Shown one piece after another: positions 6,931 through 14,082 of a stretch of DNA of 27,581 nucleotides. The first letter of the stretch is position 1; every line of letters begins with the position of its first letter. The position numbers and the translations under genes were made by a program. The notes below the pieces were generated by a model. It did not search any database. It was not told the DNA's origin and saw only the letters and a list, made by a program, of their open reading frames with translations. This stretch comes from an uncultured Treponema sp. (GTDB lineage: Bacteria; Spirochaetota; Spirochaetia; Treponematales; Treponemataceae), in contig CAJPOF010000027.1 of NCBI GenBank assembly GCA_905372235.1, positions 1 through 27,581 of the forward strand, given 5' to 3'.

Positions 6931-7244
6931 GGGCAGGGTTTAAATACCCTGTCCATGATGTGCGGTGTTTACCTGATTCTTTTCTTCACTACAAAATCAC
7001 CACACATTTAATTTTGAACACTATTTTGGCTTGTTTTCAGGCAGGTCGCGCGATCTTTGAAAAACTTGTCTTCCATACTTTCATGGCGGCGGAAGCGGTG
7101 GCTTTAAGCGATTACAGCTACCCCTTCTGCCGAAAGGGTCTGAAACTTGAGCAAGGGGGCGCAATCCTTCTCAAGCCCGTATGAAGGCGGAAACGCAAAG
7201 CATGAAGTTTTGCGTCAAGTGTAATCACATGGAGGGCAAAAACT
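6931..7244 (+). promoter_or_regulatory. long structured leader RNA of the second flaB
   Basis: About 314 bases separate the predicted start from the flaB2 ATG, with successive hairpins. GGGCAGGGT/ACCCTGTCC at 6931-6939 and 6946-6954. ATGTGCGGTG with CACCACACAT at 6958-6967 and 6998-7007, one mismatch. GGTGGCT/AGCTACC at 7097-7103 and 7116-7122. CCTT/AAGG inside 7122-7138. CTTGAG/CTCAAG at 7146-7151 and 7170-7175, with inner AAGG/CCTT. ACGCAAA/TTTGCGT at 7193-7199 and 7209-7215. ACATGGA at 7227-7233 overlaps the Shine-Dalgarno GGAGGG (7231-7236) and is a CsrA-like site. I match no known riboswitch class. A 113-codon open frame across it is probably accidental. Confidence 0.55.
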
Positions 7245-8093
7245 ATGATTATTAATCACAACATGAGTTCTTTGTATGCTGATCGTGTACTGGGCATTTC
7301 AAATGACGGTATAATGAAAAACATCGAAAAACTCTCTTCCGGTCAGCAAATCAACCGAGCCGGAGATGATGCTTCAGGACTTGCAGTCTCTGAAAAAATG
7401 AGAAGCCAAATCCGAGGCTTGAACCAGGCATCAAAGAACATCGAAAACGGTGTTTCATTCATTCAGACAACGGAAGGCTACCTGCAGGAGACCACAGACA
7501 TTCTCCAGCGAGTAAGGGAACTTGCCGTGCAGTCTGCCAACGGAATCTACAGTGCGGAAGACCGTATGCAGATTCAGGTGGAAGTTTCGCAGCTCATCAC
7601 TGAAGTTGACAGAATTGCAAGCCAGGCACAGTTCAACGGTATGAACCTTCTTACCGGTCGCTTTGCTGAAAATTCCACTGAAATCATGCAGTTCCATATC
7701 GGAGCGAACATGGATCAGAACGCCAGGGTTTACATAGGAACGATGACAGCCATGGCTCTTGGACTTAAAGGCTCTCAGGACAGCGGAGAGGCGGTTACAA
7801 TCGCAACTCCTGAAACGGCAAACTCCACTTTGGGTACTGTAGATGCCGCTTTGAAGACTGTTTCAAAACAGCGGGCTGACCTCGGTGCTTACCAGAACCG
7901 ATTTGAGATGGCAGCAAAAGGCGTAGACATCGCCGCAGAGAACACTCAGGCCGCAGAAAGCCGTATCAGAGATACGGACATGGCAAGAGAGATTGTAGAG
8001 TTCACAAAGAACCAGATTCTCACACAATCAGGTACTGCAATGCTTGCACAGGCAAACTCACAGTCTCAGAACGTACTTGCACTGCTGAGCTAA
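7245..8093 (+). CDS. flaB: core flagellin FlaB (second copy)
   Basis: A 282-residue FlaB flagellin, close to its neighbour in the terminal D0/D1 regions (INRAGDDASGLAVSEKMRSQ, NGIYSAEDRMQIQVEVS, the C-terminal LAQANSQSQNVLALLS) and divergent around residues 145-215. It is exported by the flagellar type III system into the periplasmic filament. The start ATG at 7245 follows GGAGGG at 7231-7236. Unlike the first copy, its best promoter is sigma-70-like and its leader is over 300 bases. This suggests expression timing different from the first copy. A strong terminator follows, before flaG. Which numbered treponemal FlaB it corresponds to cannot be settled by eye. Confidence 0.96.
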   Translation: MIINHNMSSLYADRVLGISNDGIMKNIEKLSSGQQINRAGDDASGLAVSEKMRSQIRGLNQASKNIENGVSFIQTTEGYLQETTDILQRVRELAVQSANGIYSAEDRMQIQVEVSQLITEVDRIASQAQFNGMNLLTGRFAENSTEIMQFHIGANMDQNARVYIGTMTAMALGLKGSQDSGEAVTIATPETANSTLGTVDAALKTVSKQRADLGAYQNRFEMAAKGVDIAAENTQAAESRIRDTDMAREIVEFTKNQILTQSGTAMLAQANSQSQNVLALLS

Positions 8094-8159
8094 AAAATCG
8101 CAGAAAGGGTTTTCATAGAGATTTCTGGATGTCATCTTTATCCAAAACCTTTTTACGTG

Positions 8160-8196
8160 GAATGGGAGGGGTGCGCCCCTCTCCCATTCTTTTCTT
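8160..8196 (+). terminator. strong intrinsic terminator between flaB2 and flaG
   Basis: GAATGGGA at 8160-8167 pairs with TCCCATTC at 8182-8189, and GGGG at 8168-8171 with CCCC at 8176-8179. There is a two-base bulge and a TGCG loop. T-rich sequence follows to 8196. The flaG Shine-Dalgarno starts three bases later (8199). Since no promoter is visible between, flaG-fliD probably depend on read-through, which would keep cap protein far below flagellin. Confidence 0.8.
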
Positions 8197-8212
8197 TCAA
8201 GGAGGAAGCCTT

Positions 8213-8602
8213 ATGAATGTCATTGGTTCTATAGGGCAAAAAATGACCACGGATGGTCCGGTAAAAAGTTCCGCCACAGGGAAAGACTCAAGATTCGCCC
8301 AAAACGCAAAGAGTGTCTCCGAAGACGCTCTTATCTCAAGAGGCGGCTCGGAAGTCATAGACAGCATCAGCAAAACGAAAGCAGACATAGAAGCGGATGC
8401 GAAGGAACTCCAAAAACTCTCCGATTTGGTGATGGGGACAAAACTTCAGTTCAATGTAAATAAAGAACTCGGCAGCGTAGTCGTAAAAATAGTTGACACA
8501 AGCACCGAGCAAGTCGTAAAGGAAATACCGTCCGAGGATATGCAGAAACTCAAGCTAAGAATAAGGAAGGCCATCGGCGTTCTTTTCGACCAGATGATTT
8601 AG
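8213..8602 (+). CDS. flaG: flagellar protein FlaG
   Basis: A 129-residue member of the FlaG family, found beside fliD in many bacteria and thought to influence filament length; its exact mechanism is not established. The N-terminal 60 residues are polar and low in structure. The conserved part is about residues 75-129: LQFNVNKELGSVVVKIVDTS, then VVKEIPSEDMQKLKLRI and an ending LFDQMI. The ATG at 8213 follows AAGGAGG at 8199-8205; an upstream frame from 8129 runs through the terminator hairpin and is unlikely to be translated. It lies 30 bases upstream of fliD, so the two are probably one unit. Confidence 0.88.
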   Translation: MNVIGSIGQKMTTDGPVKSSATGKDSRFAQNAKSVSEDALISRGGSEVIDSISKTKADIEADAKELQKLSDLVMGTKLQFNVNKELGSVVVKIVDTSTEQVVKEIPSEDMQKLKLRIRKAIGVLFDQMI

Positions 8603-8632
8603 TCTTCCGCATTTTCGGCGAGAGGTTACAGC

Positions 8633-10696
8633 ATGGCAGGAATAAGCATCCCAGGCGTTACAGACAAATACAATACCGCAAGCACAATCGAAAAACTAAT
8701 GCAGATCGAGAAAATCCCTCTCACAAGGGAACAGAAAACCCTCGACAAATACAAGGACGAGCAGGACGCATGGAGGAGCATAAACAAAAAAATGTCTTCC
8801 CTGCGTGAAACTGTAAAGACGCTTTATTCATTCGAAAGTCCTTTTTCCAACAAGACGGCGGATTCAAGCCAAGATTTTGCGGTCAGTGCGACCGCAGGAA
8901 GAGGAGCGCAGTACGAAACTTTTAAAATCGACGTGATTCAAACAGCCGAGGCGGACAGATTTCTTACGTCGGAACTTGATGCGGACACAAAAGTTCCCCA
9001 GGGAACATATACATACAGGATTCAGGACAAGACGGTTTCAATGAGATGGAAAGGCGGCTCTCTTTCGGATTTTTCAGCCGCCCTGAACAAACGTGGAAAC
9101 GGACTTATAACAAGCAGGGTAATAGGAGTCTCCAAAGGTAAAAAGACTCTTTCAATCGAAAGCCTAAAGACAGGCGAAGAAAACAGGCTTTTATTCGAGG
9201 ACGACGCAATGAGTTTCGCAGAGTCGTCGGGAATGATAGCAAAGGTAAAGCCACATTCAAAAGAATTCGCCTCAAACAGAAATGAACTTTCCGAACCTCG
9301 CTCCACGGGCGCAAGGGAATCTGAAAGACTTCCTGAGATTTCTGCGGCAAAACTTAGCGTAAATGACGGTTCGATAAAAGTTCCCCCAAGAAGCGGCTTT
9401 ACGGTCGCCATTCCGTCCGACGCGAAAGGAAAGGCAAACACCCACATATCGTTCTCGCTTGTAAAAAAAGACGTTACGGACATCACGGAAGAACTGAACG
9501 AAAACAACGCAAGACCTGTCATACAGAATTCGGGGTCGGCGACGTTCAGGGACATCACAATCATAAACTCCCCTTTCGAGGCAAATCTTCCGAACGTTCC
9601 CGCAAAACCTATAGAGCCCATCCCCGAAGTTCATTCAAACCAGATCGTGTTTGCGCTCACGGACGACGGAAAGGAACTCGAGATTCCCACCCCGTCGCTT
9701 TTTACGTCAGGCAAAACCGAAATCGACATTAACCTTGACGATTTCAAAGGGCTAAACGCCATAACAATACGGAACAGGAACACGGGAAAAGAATTGGAAG
9801 TTTCCGTGATGCATGTGTACAATCCGAACGAAAGCATGGGATTCGCCCCTGAACATCCGATAAGCATAGCAAAGGACGCAATCATAAAGTACGAGGGAAT
9901 CACGATAAAGCGAAGCACGAACGACATAGACGATGTTGTTCCGGAAGTGACGCTGAATCTGCATGAAAAAACTGAAAAAACCGCGACAATCTCCATAAAA
10001 CCGGACACGGAATCCGCAAAGGAAGCCCTTATCACTTTTGTGGGAAAATACAACCAGGCGATGAGCGAAGTGAACGTCCTTACGCAGAACAAATCCGAGA
10101 TAATAGACGAACTTGACTATCTTTCGGAAGACGAGCGTAAGGATATGCAGAAAAAACTCGGAATGTTCATCGCAGACTCCTCTCTTACCAACCTGAAATA
10201 CAGCGTGCAGACCGCAACCCAAGCCCGTTATCCTTATTCCGACGAAGCCACCGTAACGATGCTAAGCCAGTTGGGAATCGCCACAAACGCAAGCTCCTAC
10301 AGCGGCTACAGTCCGAGCAAAATGCGCGGCTATCTTGAGATTGACGAAAAAAAACTTGACGAGATGCTTGAAAAAAATCTTGACGATGTAAAAAACCTTT
10401 TCGGCTACGACTCAGACAACGACCTAATAATAGATTCCGGTATCGGCTATCGCCTTGACAAACAGATTACTGCGTATGTTCAGACCGGCGGAATATTTTC
10501 CATGAAAACTTCGTCTCTTGACTCGAAGATAAAGTCATCGGAGCAGAAAATCTCAAAACTTGAGACGCAGATGGAGCAAAAGGAAGCCGAACTACGGAAC
10601 AAATACGGACAGATGGAAGGCACTCTAAACAGCCTTGAAAGCCAGCAGTCCGCCATAACAAATTTCTCGAACAGAAATAATAACACAAACCGCTAG
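8633..10696 (+). CDS. fliD: flagellar filament cap protein FliD
   Basis: FliD (HAP2) caps the growing filament and folds incoming flagellin. The 687-residue protein has the FliD N-terminal region at about 1-105 (ISIPGVTDKYNTASTIEKLM, then LTREQKTLDKYKDEQDAWRS). The variable middle is at about 110-450. The FliD C-terminal domain is at about 455-670 (SAKEALITFVGKYNQAMSEV, MLSQLGIATN, YLEIDEKKLDEML). It ends in a coiled coil at about 627-675 and a polar, Asn-rich tail. Its length is somewhat above the 450-650 common elsewhere, mostly through the middle domain. The start at 8633 follows AGAGG. In spirochetes the cap works inside the periplasm. No FliS gene follows; the next gene is an unknown protein. 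Confidence 0.94.
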   Translation: MAGISIPGVTDKYNTASTIEKLMQIEKIPLTREQKTLDKYKDEQDAWRSINKKMSSLRETVKTLYSFESPFSNKTADSSQDFAVSATAGRGAQYETFKIDVIQTAEADRFLTSELDADTKVPQGTYTYRIQDKTVSMRWKGGSLSDFSAALNKRGNGLITSRVIGVSKGKKTLSIESLKTGEENRLLFEDDAMSFAESSGMIAKVKPHSKEFASNRNELSEPRSTGARESERLPEISAAKLSVNDGSIKVPPRSGFTVAIPSDAKGKANTHISFSLVKKDVTDITEELNENNARPVIQNSGSATFRDITIINSPFEANLPNVPAKPIEPIPEVHSNQIVFALTDDGKELEIPTPSLFTSGKTEIDINLDDFKGLNAITIRNRNTGKELEVSVMHVYNPNESMGFAPEHPISIAKDAIIKYEGITIKRSTNDIDDVVPEVTLNLHEKTEKTATISIKPDTESAKEALITFVGKYNQAMSEVNVLTQNKSEIIDELDYLSEDERKDMQKKLGMFIADSSLTNLKYSVQTATQARYPYSDEATVTMLSQLGIATNASSYSGYSPSKMRGYLEIDEKKLDEMLEKNLDDVKNLFGYDSDNDLIIDSGIGYRLDKQITAYVQTGGIFSMKTSSLDSKIKSSEQKISKLETQMEQKEAELRNKYGQMEGTLNSLESQQSAITNFSNRNNNTNR

Positions 10697-10702
10697 AATC
10701 GG

Positions 10703-10711
10703 TGCTATAAT
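10703..10711 (+). promoter_or_regulatory. extended -10 promoter upstream of the 10746 gene
   Basis: TGCTATAAT at 10703-10711 is an extended -10 (TGn plus a perfect TATAAT). There is no good -35, as is usual for this class. The predicted start near 10718 precedes a Shine-Dalgarno of five Gs at 10729-10733. It would drive the unit from 10746 through tsaB, separate from the flagellar unit before it. Confidence 0.5.
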
Positions 10712-10745
10712 ATAACAGTTCATAAAAAGGGGGATTTAGTTCCAT

Positions 10746-11336
10746 ATGGAAATTCATATAAACGGCGAAAAAATAGACGCGAGAATCGAGGACGAAAAAA
10801 CAGTAGGAGATATTCTTAAAGCGTTCGAAATTGACTGCCAAAAACAGGATGCCGCTGTTGTCGGAATCCTTATAGACGGAAAAAAAATCACGGCGGAAAA
10901 TTTCGACGAAGAAGCAAAACATGAACTTTCGGGAAACGAAAAATTCGAGTTCGACGTTGTAACAAAAAATTCCCTTAAAGAGGAATTCAAGGGGCTTTCA
11001 ATCGTATTCAGGGAACTTTCGAAAAAAATGGAAAACGTTCCGCTCGCCCTGCAAACCGGAAAAGACAACGAGGCGAACGGCGACATAAAGATTCTTGCGA
11101 ACGCCGTTGAGGATTTTTGCCACACGGCAACATTCGCAAGTCTTTTTGAAGAATTTTCGCTGATTCGGGTGGAGGAAAAGCCCCTTTCGGAATTTTTTGC
11201 GGACTTTTCGCCCATACTCGAAGATTTTGAAGAAGCCCTGAAGACAGGCGACACCGTAGGCATAGGCGATCTTGCCGAATACGAGATATGCCCGAGGTTG
11301 AAATCGCTGGCGGACGCACTGGAGGAAATAAAATGA
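10746..11336 (+). CDS. unknown acidic protein encoded next to fliD
   Basis: This is a 196-residue soluble, acidic protein I do not recognise. Residues 1-75 alternate short strands (MEIHINGEKIDARI, VVGILIDGKKI, KFEFDVVTK) around a helix, in the style of a ubiquitin-like beta-grasp fold. Residues 78-196 look wholly helical. It has no signal peptide or membrane segment. Its stop overlaps the next start (ATGA at 11333-11336), so it is translationally coupled to the PilZ protein. Its position right after fliD, where other bacteria keep the FliS or FliT chaperones, raises the idea of an export chaperone. There is no sequence evidence for that beyond its small, helical, acidic nature. Confidence 0.8.
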   Translation: MEIHINGEKIDARIEDEKTVGDILKAFEIDCQKQDAAVVGILIDGKKITAENFDEEAKHELSGNEKFEFDVVTKNSLKEEFKGLSIVFRELSKKMENVPLALQTGKDNEANGDIKILANAVEDFCHTATFASLFEEFSLIRVEEKPLSEFFADFSPILEDFEEALKTGDTVGIGDLAEYEICPRLKSLADALEEIK

Positions 11337-12415
11337 ATCTGAACTTCCGTGCTGGAAACTCTCCTTTGGCATCAAGACAGAATCCTGTCATCTACCTTGT
11401 GCTGGTGGTGGCTACAGTTGTCGTCGCGGTTTTTGTAGGCGTGTGGTCTGTCGCGATGCTGCGAAAAAAAGAAAGAGAGTCGCCGGAGTTCAAAAAAAGG
11501 GAAATGACGCGCCCAACAAAATTCAGGGACGTTATAAGTCTTGCGAAAAAATATTCGCTCAAAAAAGAATTCATTCCGATTTTATGGTACGTCTGCAGAA
11601 CCTTCAAGATTCCGAATATATACTATTCCATAAAGTCATTCGACAAACTTGACGGCTTTTTCAAAAGCGCATACCTTTCCCTGAAAAACACCGCTTCAGA
11701 AGAGAAGATAAACAATCTTTTTAAACTGAAATTCTATCTTGACAAAATATTCGCAGAATCCGTCGTGTACCACACAACACGGACAATCCCGACCGAAACA
11801 AAACTCACGATGCTCCTTAAAAAAGGCGCGACAGTCCCTTGCGGTTTGGAAGAGAACGCCGAAAACTTCCTTGCCGTGGAGATTCCTTCCCAATTTTACG
11901 ACACTGAGACAAAACCTGAGCCGATGACAAAAATCGCGTTCATATTCCACTCCCCTTCCGGAATGCCGCACGCATTCGTGTCGAGAATTCTTCGCTATCA
12001 GGAACTGTTCGAAAAGAAGGTGATGTACGTAAGCCATTCATCCGATGTAATCACAAACGCAAGGCGGCACAACAAGCGTGTGGACGTGGACGAAAAATGC
12101 AGGTTCACCGCCGTATCGGTCAAAAAAGACGAAGACGGAAAAAAAATCTTCATTCCGAAGAACAAAAAATATGTCGGAAAACTCACAAATATTTCGGGCG
12201 GAGGCTGTTGCATCGCCTCAAATCTACCGATAAAAGAAGGACAGCTTGTCGGACTGGAATTTGATCTTTTTGACGGAACTATAAAAACTGTCGCCACAAT
12301 AGTGAAATCCAGAAAGACAAACGTTACCGGAGTTTACAGCCTTCACATGAGGTACGTAAGCCTCAGTACGGAAAACCAGAACAAGATTCTTGCTAAAGTT
12401 TACAACTATGACTAG
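11333..12415 (+). CDS. membrane-anchored PilZ-domain protein (predicted c-di-GMP receptor)
   Basis: This 360-residue protein has one strong membrane segment at about 18-43 and then a cytoplasmic body. The C-terminal PilZ domain begins near residue 240. It has the c-di-GMP motif RxxxR in RRHNKR (R245 and R249) and the second motif NISGGG at 286-291, the N-x-S-x-x-G form. The region between (about 60-235) may be a PilZ-partner domain like that of YcgR; this is inference. YcgR-type proteins link c-di-GMP to flagellar motor behaviour, and the position beside the filament genes fits that. The ATG at 11333 follows GGAGG at 11321-11325. A start 15 codons upstream has less support. Confidence 0.85.
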   Translation: MNLNFRAGNSPLASRQNPVIYLVLVVATVVVAVFVGVWSVAMLRKKERESPEFKKREMTRPTKFRDVISLAKKYSLKKEFIPILWYVCRTFKIPNIYYSIKSFDKLDGFFKSAYLSLKNTASEEKINNLFKLKFYLDKIFAESVVYHTTRTIPTETKLTMLLKKGATVPCGLEENAENFLAVEIPSQFYDTETKPEPMTKIAFIFHSPSGMPHAFVSRILRYQELFEKKVMYVSHSSDVITNARRHNKRVDVDEKCRFTAVSVKKDEDGKKIFIPKNKKYVGKLTNISGGGCCIASNLPIKEGQLVGLEFDLFDGTIKTVATIVKSRKTNVTGVYSLHMRYVSLSTENQNKILAKVYNYD

Positions 12416-12460
12416 AATATGTAACGATTGCAAAGAAAATACATTGGAGAATCGCACTTT

Positions 12461-12721
12461 ATGAAAATCCTAGGACTTCGGGATCTCTACAGAGAAGAAG
12501 GTTATATTTATTACATGAGAAAATTCTCAGGCATCGTCTTGATAGAAGTTCCGGGAAACACATTGACGGCTTCCATAACTTTCTCCATCGAAACAAGCCC
12601 GTTCGGAACAACTACCATAGACATCAACCTTGACAGCGACCTGAACTATCCAATCATTCCTATAAAGAAAGCCCTTGAATCATATATTTTGGACGAAGAC
12701 AAAGAAGGAAGACTCCCCTGA
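12461..12721 (+). CDS. small unknown protein between the PilZ gene and tsaE
   Basis: This 86-residue protein begins MKILGLRDLYREEG and appears beta-rich (FSGIVLIEVPGN, LTASITFSIETSPFGTTTID), with a helix near the end (PIKKALESYI). It has no export signal. The ATG at 12461 follows TGGAGA at about 12445-12450; a TTG at 12428 would add 11 residues with less support. Its TGA stop overlaps the proposed CTG start of tsaE. I know no function for it. It looks like one of the small conserved proteins of treponemes, and the operon gives no clear clue because it joins motility-type and tRNA-modification genes. Confidence 0.75.
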   Translation: MKILGLRDLYREEGYIYYMRKFSGIVLIEVPGNTLTASITFSIETSPFGTTTIDINLDSDLNYPIIPIKKALESYILDEDKEGRLP

Positions 12722-13152
12722 TTACCCTTTACACAAAAACCCCTGAGAACACCATAGAACTTGGAAGAAAAATCGGAAAATTTCTCAATAAAGGCGACAT
12801 AATTGCGCTCCAAGGTTCGCTTGCGGCAGGAAAGACGACAATAACAAAAGGAATTGCAGAAAGTTTAGGCGTAAAAGAAACTATCACAAGTCCGACATTC
12901 TGCCTTATAAGCGAATACGAAGGAAACATGCCTCTTTACCATATGGACGTATACCGTCTTGAAGGAGAAGAGGATTTTTCGAACCTTGGGGTCGATGACA
13001 TGCTATACGGAAACGGGGTCTCGCTAATCGAATGGAGCGAAAAGATAATGGGAGAACTTCCAAAATCCGCCATCGTGCTGAAACTTGAGGCAATGGACGA
13101 CGGCTCTCGAAAAATCACGATAGACAACTGGAAATACGGAGAAATAATATAA
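12718..13152 (+). CDS. tsaE: tRNA threonylcarbamoyladenosine synthesis ATPase TsaE, probable CTG start
   Basis: TsaE is the ATPase that works with TsaB and TsaD to make t6A37 in tRNAs. Translated from 12718 the product is 144 residues, the family length. The Walker A motif GSLAAGKTT is at 33-41, TSPTF at 57-61, YHMDVYRLE at 74-82, and LIEWSEKI at 103-110. The frame has no ATG, GTG or TTG before Met71 (12928), and the upstream stop is at 12676-12678, so a standard start would delete the ATP site. CTG at 12718 overlaps the preceding TGA and lies 8 bases after AAGGA (12705-12709). ATT at 12721 is the alternative. A sequencing error is the other possible explanation. Confidence 0.88.
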   Translation: MITLYTKTPENTIELGRKIGKFLNKGDIIALQGSLAAGKTTITKGIAESLGVKETITSPTFCLISEYEGNMPLYHMDVYRLEGEEDFSNLGVDDMLYGNGVSLIEWSEKIMGELPKSAIVLKLEAMDDGSRKITIDNWKYGEII

Positions 13153-13845
13153 ATGAAGGCTCTTGCCATAGATACTGCGATATCAAAAATATCCATAGCT
13201 GCAAGAAATGGCGACAAAACTGTCTCTGAGACATATGACATAGGAATGAGACAGTCGGAGATTCTGCTTCCGGCAATCATTTCCGTGATGGAAAAATGCG
13301 CTCTTGAGGTGAAAGAACTTGATTTTCTTTCAATATCGCAAGGACCGGGAAGTTTCACCGGGCTAAGGATAGGCTACGCATCCATGAAAGCCATAGAGTT
13401 TGCCGCAGACAAGCCGCTTTTTGCATATTCGGTGCTTGATGTCTACGCAGAGCCTTTCCTTGACCTTCCGTTCATCATCATAAGCGCAATGGATGCGCAT
13501 ATGGAAAAGTTTTACTTAAAGGCGTTCGATAACGGAAAATGCATCATAGAGGAAGGAGACTATAGCATCGACAATATCATTCGATTACTGAAAGGCCATG
13601 GCGCGGCCAAGGATTTTCTTGTCGTGGGTCCTGACTCTAAAAAATTGAAAAGCCTTCTTGAGTCCGGCGCAAAAAATACTGTCCGAGCCGTTTCGCTTTC
13701 ATGCGGAACTACGGATATACTCTTGAATCTTGCGGAAAAAGATTTTTTGGAAGGAAAGACCGGCATAAAGGACTATGACGGTCCTGTATACATAAGAAAA
13801 AGCGAGGCGGAAGAAAATCTCGCTTCCGCCAAGACAAAAAATTAA
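13153..13845 (+). CDS. tsaB: tRNA threonylcarbamoyladenosine synthesis protein TsaB
   Basis: A 230-residue inactive paralogue of TsaD that scaffolds the TsaB-TsaD-TsaE t6A complex. The N-terminal ASKHA fold starts MKALAIDTA, and the signature GPGSFTGLRIG occurs at about 64-74. The ATG follows the tsaE stop with no gap, so the pair is coupled. TsaD is not in the window. The 3' end faces csrA: the two stop codons are three bases apart, and the terminator hairpin of the csrA operon lies inside the last codons of tsaB. Confidence 0.92.
   Translation: MKALAIDTAISKISIAARNGDKTVSETYDIGMRQSEILLPAIISVMEKCALEVKELDFLSISQGPGSFTGLRIGYASMKAIEFAADKPLFAYSVLDVYAEPFLDLPFIIISAMDAHMEKFYLKAFDNGKCIIEEGDYSIDNIIRLLKGHGAAKDFLVVGPDSKKLKSLLESGAKNTVRAVSLSCGTTDILLNLAEKDFLEGKTGIKDYDGPVYIRKSEAEENLASAKTKN
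13797..13830 (-). terminator. csrA-operon terminator inside the 3' end of tsaB
   Basis: GGCGGAAG at 13806-13813 and CTTCCGCC at 13823-13830 form an 8 bp GC-rich stem. Read on the minus strand it is followed by TCGC and TTTTT (complement of 13797-13801). On the plus strand only A-rich sequence follows. It thus serves the minus-strand operon, and its sequence is also tsaB coding sequence. Confidence 0.7.
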
Positions 13846-13848
13846 AAA

Positions 13849-14079
13849 TCAGGTGTTTTTCAGCATCTGGGAAAGAGGTCCTATTTTGTCCGTACTTACG
13901 GAAGCGGCCTTTGTGTTCTCGTTCTTTATCGCGCTGAAAACTTCCTCCCGGAATACCTTCACGCTTTTTGGAGCCTCGACACCGATTTTTACCTGATCGC
14001 CTCTGATTTCTATTATCGTAAGGGTTATCTGTTCCCCTATCTTTATCTGCTGGTCTGTTTTTCGGGAAAGAATCAACAT
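13849..14079 (-). CDS. csrA: carbon storage regulator CsrA
   Basis: CsrA is a dimeric RNA-binding protein that blocks translation by covering GGA motifs near Shine-Dalgarno sites. It begins MLILSRKTDQQIKIGEQI. The two RNA-contact residues known from the family, L4 and R44 (in VKVFREEVF), are present, and the five-strand core spans 1-48. At 76 residues it has a longer C-terminal tail than enteric CsrA (61) and is close to the FliW-regulated type. The start codon is three bases after the fliW stop, with AAGGGG inside the fliW end as ribosome binding site. The likely local targets are the flaB leaders. Confidence 0.95.
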   Translation of the reverse strand: MLILSRKTDQQIKIGEQITLTIIEIRGDQVKIGVEAPKSVKVFREEVFSAIKNENTKAASVSTDKIGPLSQMLKNT

Positions 14080-14082
14080 ATG

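Noticed and set aside
6843..7184. 113-codon open frame between the two flaB genes
   Set aside because: It lacks a ribosome binding site, starts inside a hairpin, crosses the flaB2 promoter, and its composition (Cys, Trp, Phe rich) is unlike the real genes here. A structured leader explains the region better.
7191..7216. c-di-GMP-I riboswitch-like ACGCAAAGC
   Set aside because: The motif forms a simple local hairpin with TTTGCGT, and the partner elements of that riboswitch (GGCAAACC-type helix and tetraloop receptor) are missing.
9022..9621. 199-codon minus-strand open frame inside fliD
   Set aside because: It is a shadow of fliD: no ribosome binding site, biased Ser/Phe content, and fliD is clearly coding.
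12392..12420. Second sigma-28 promoter at TAAAGTTT near the end of the PilZ gene
   Set aside because: The -35 matches perfectly but at 11-12 bases downstream there is TAGAATAT, not GCCGATAA.
12928..13152. tsaE starting at the ATG at 12928
   Set aside because: This would remove the Walker A and TSPTF motifs that are intact upstream in the same frame.
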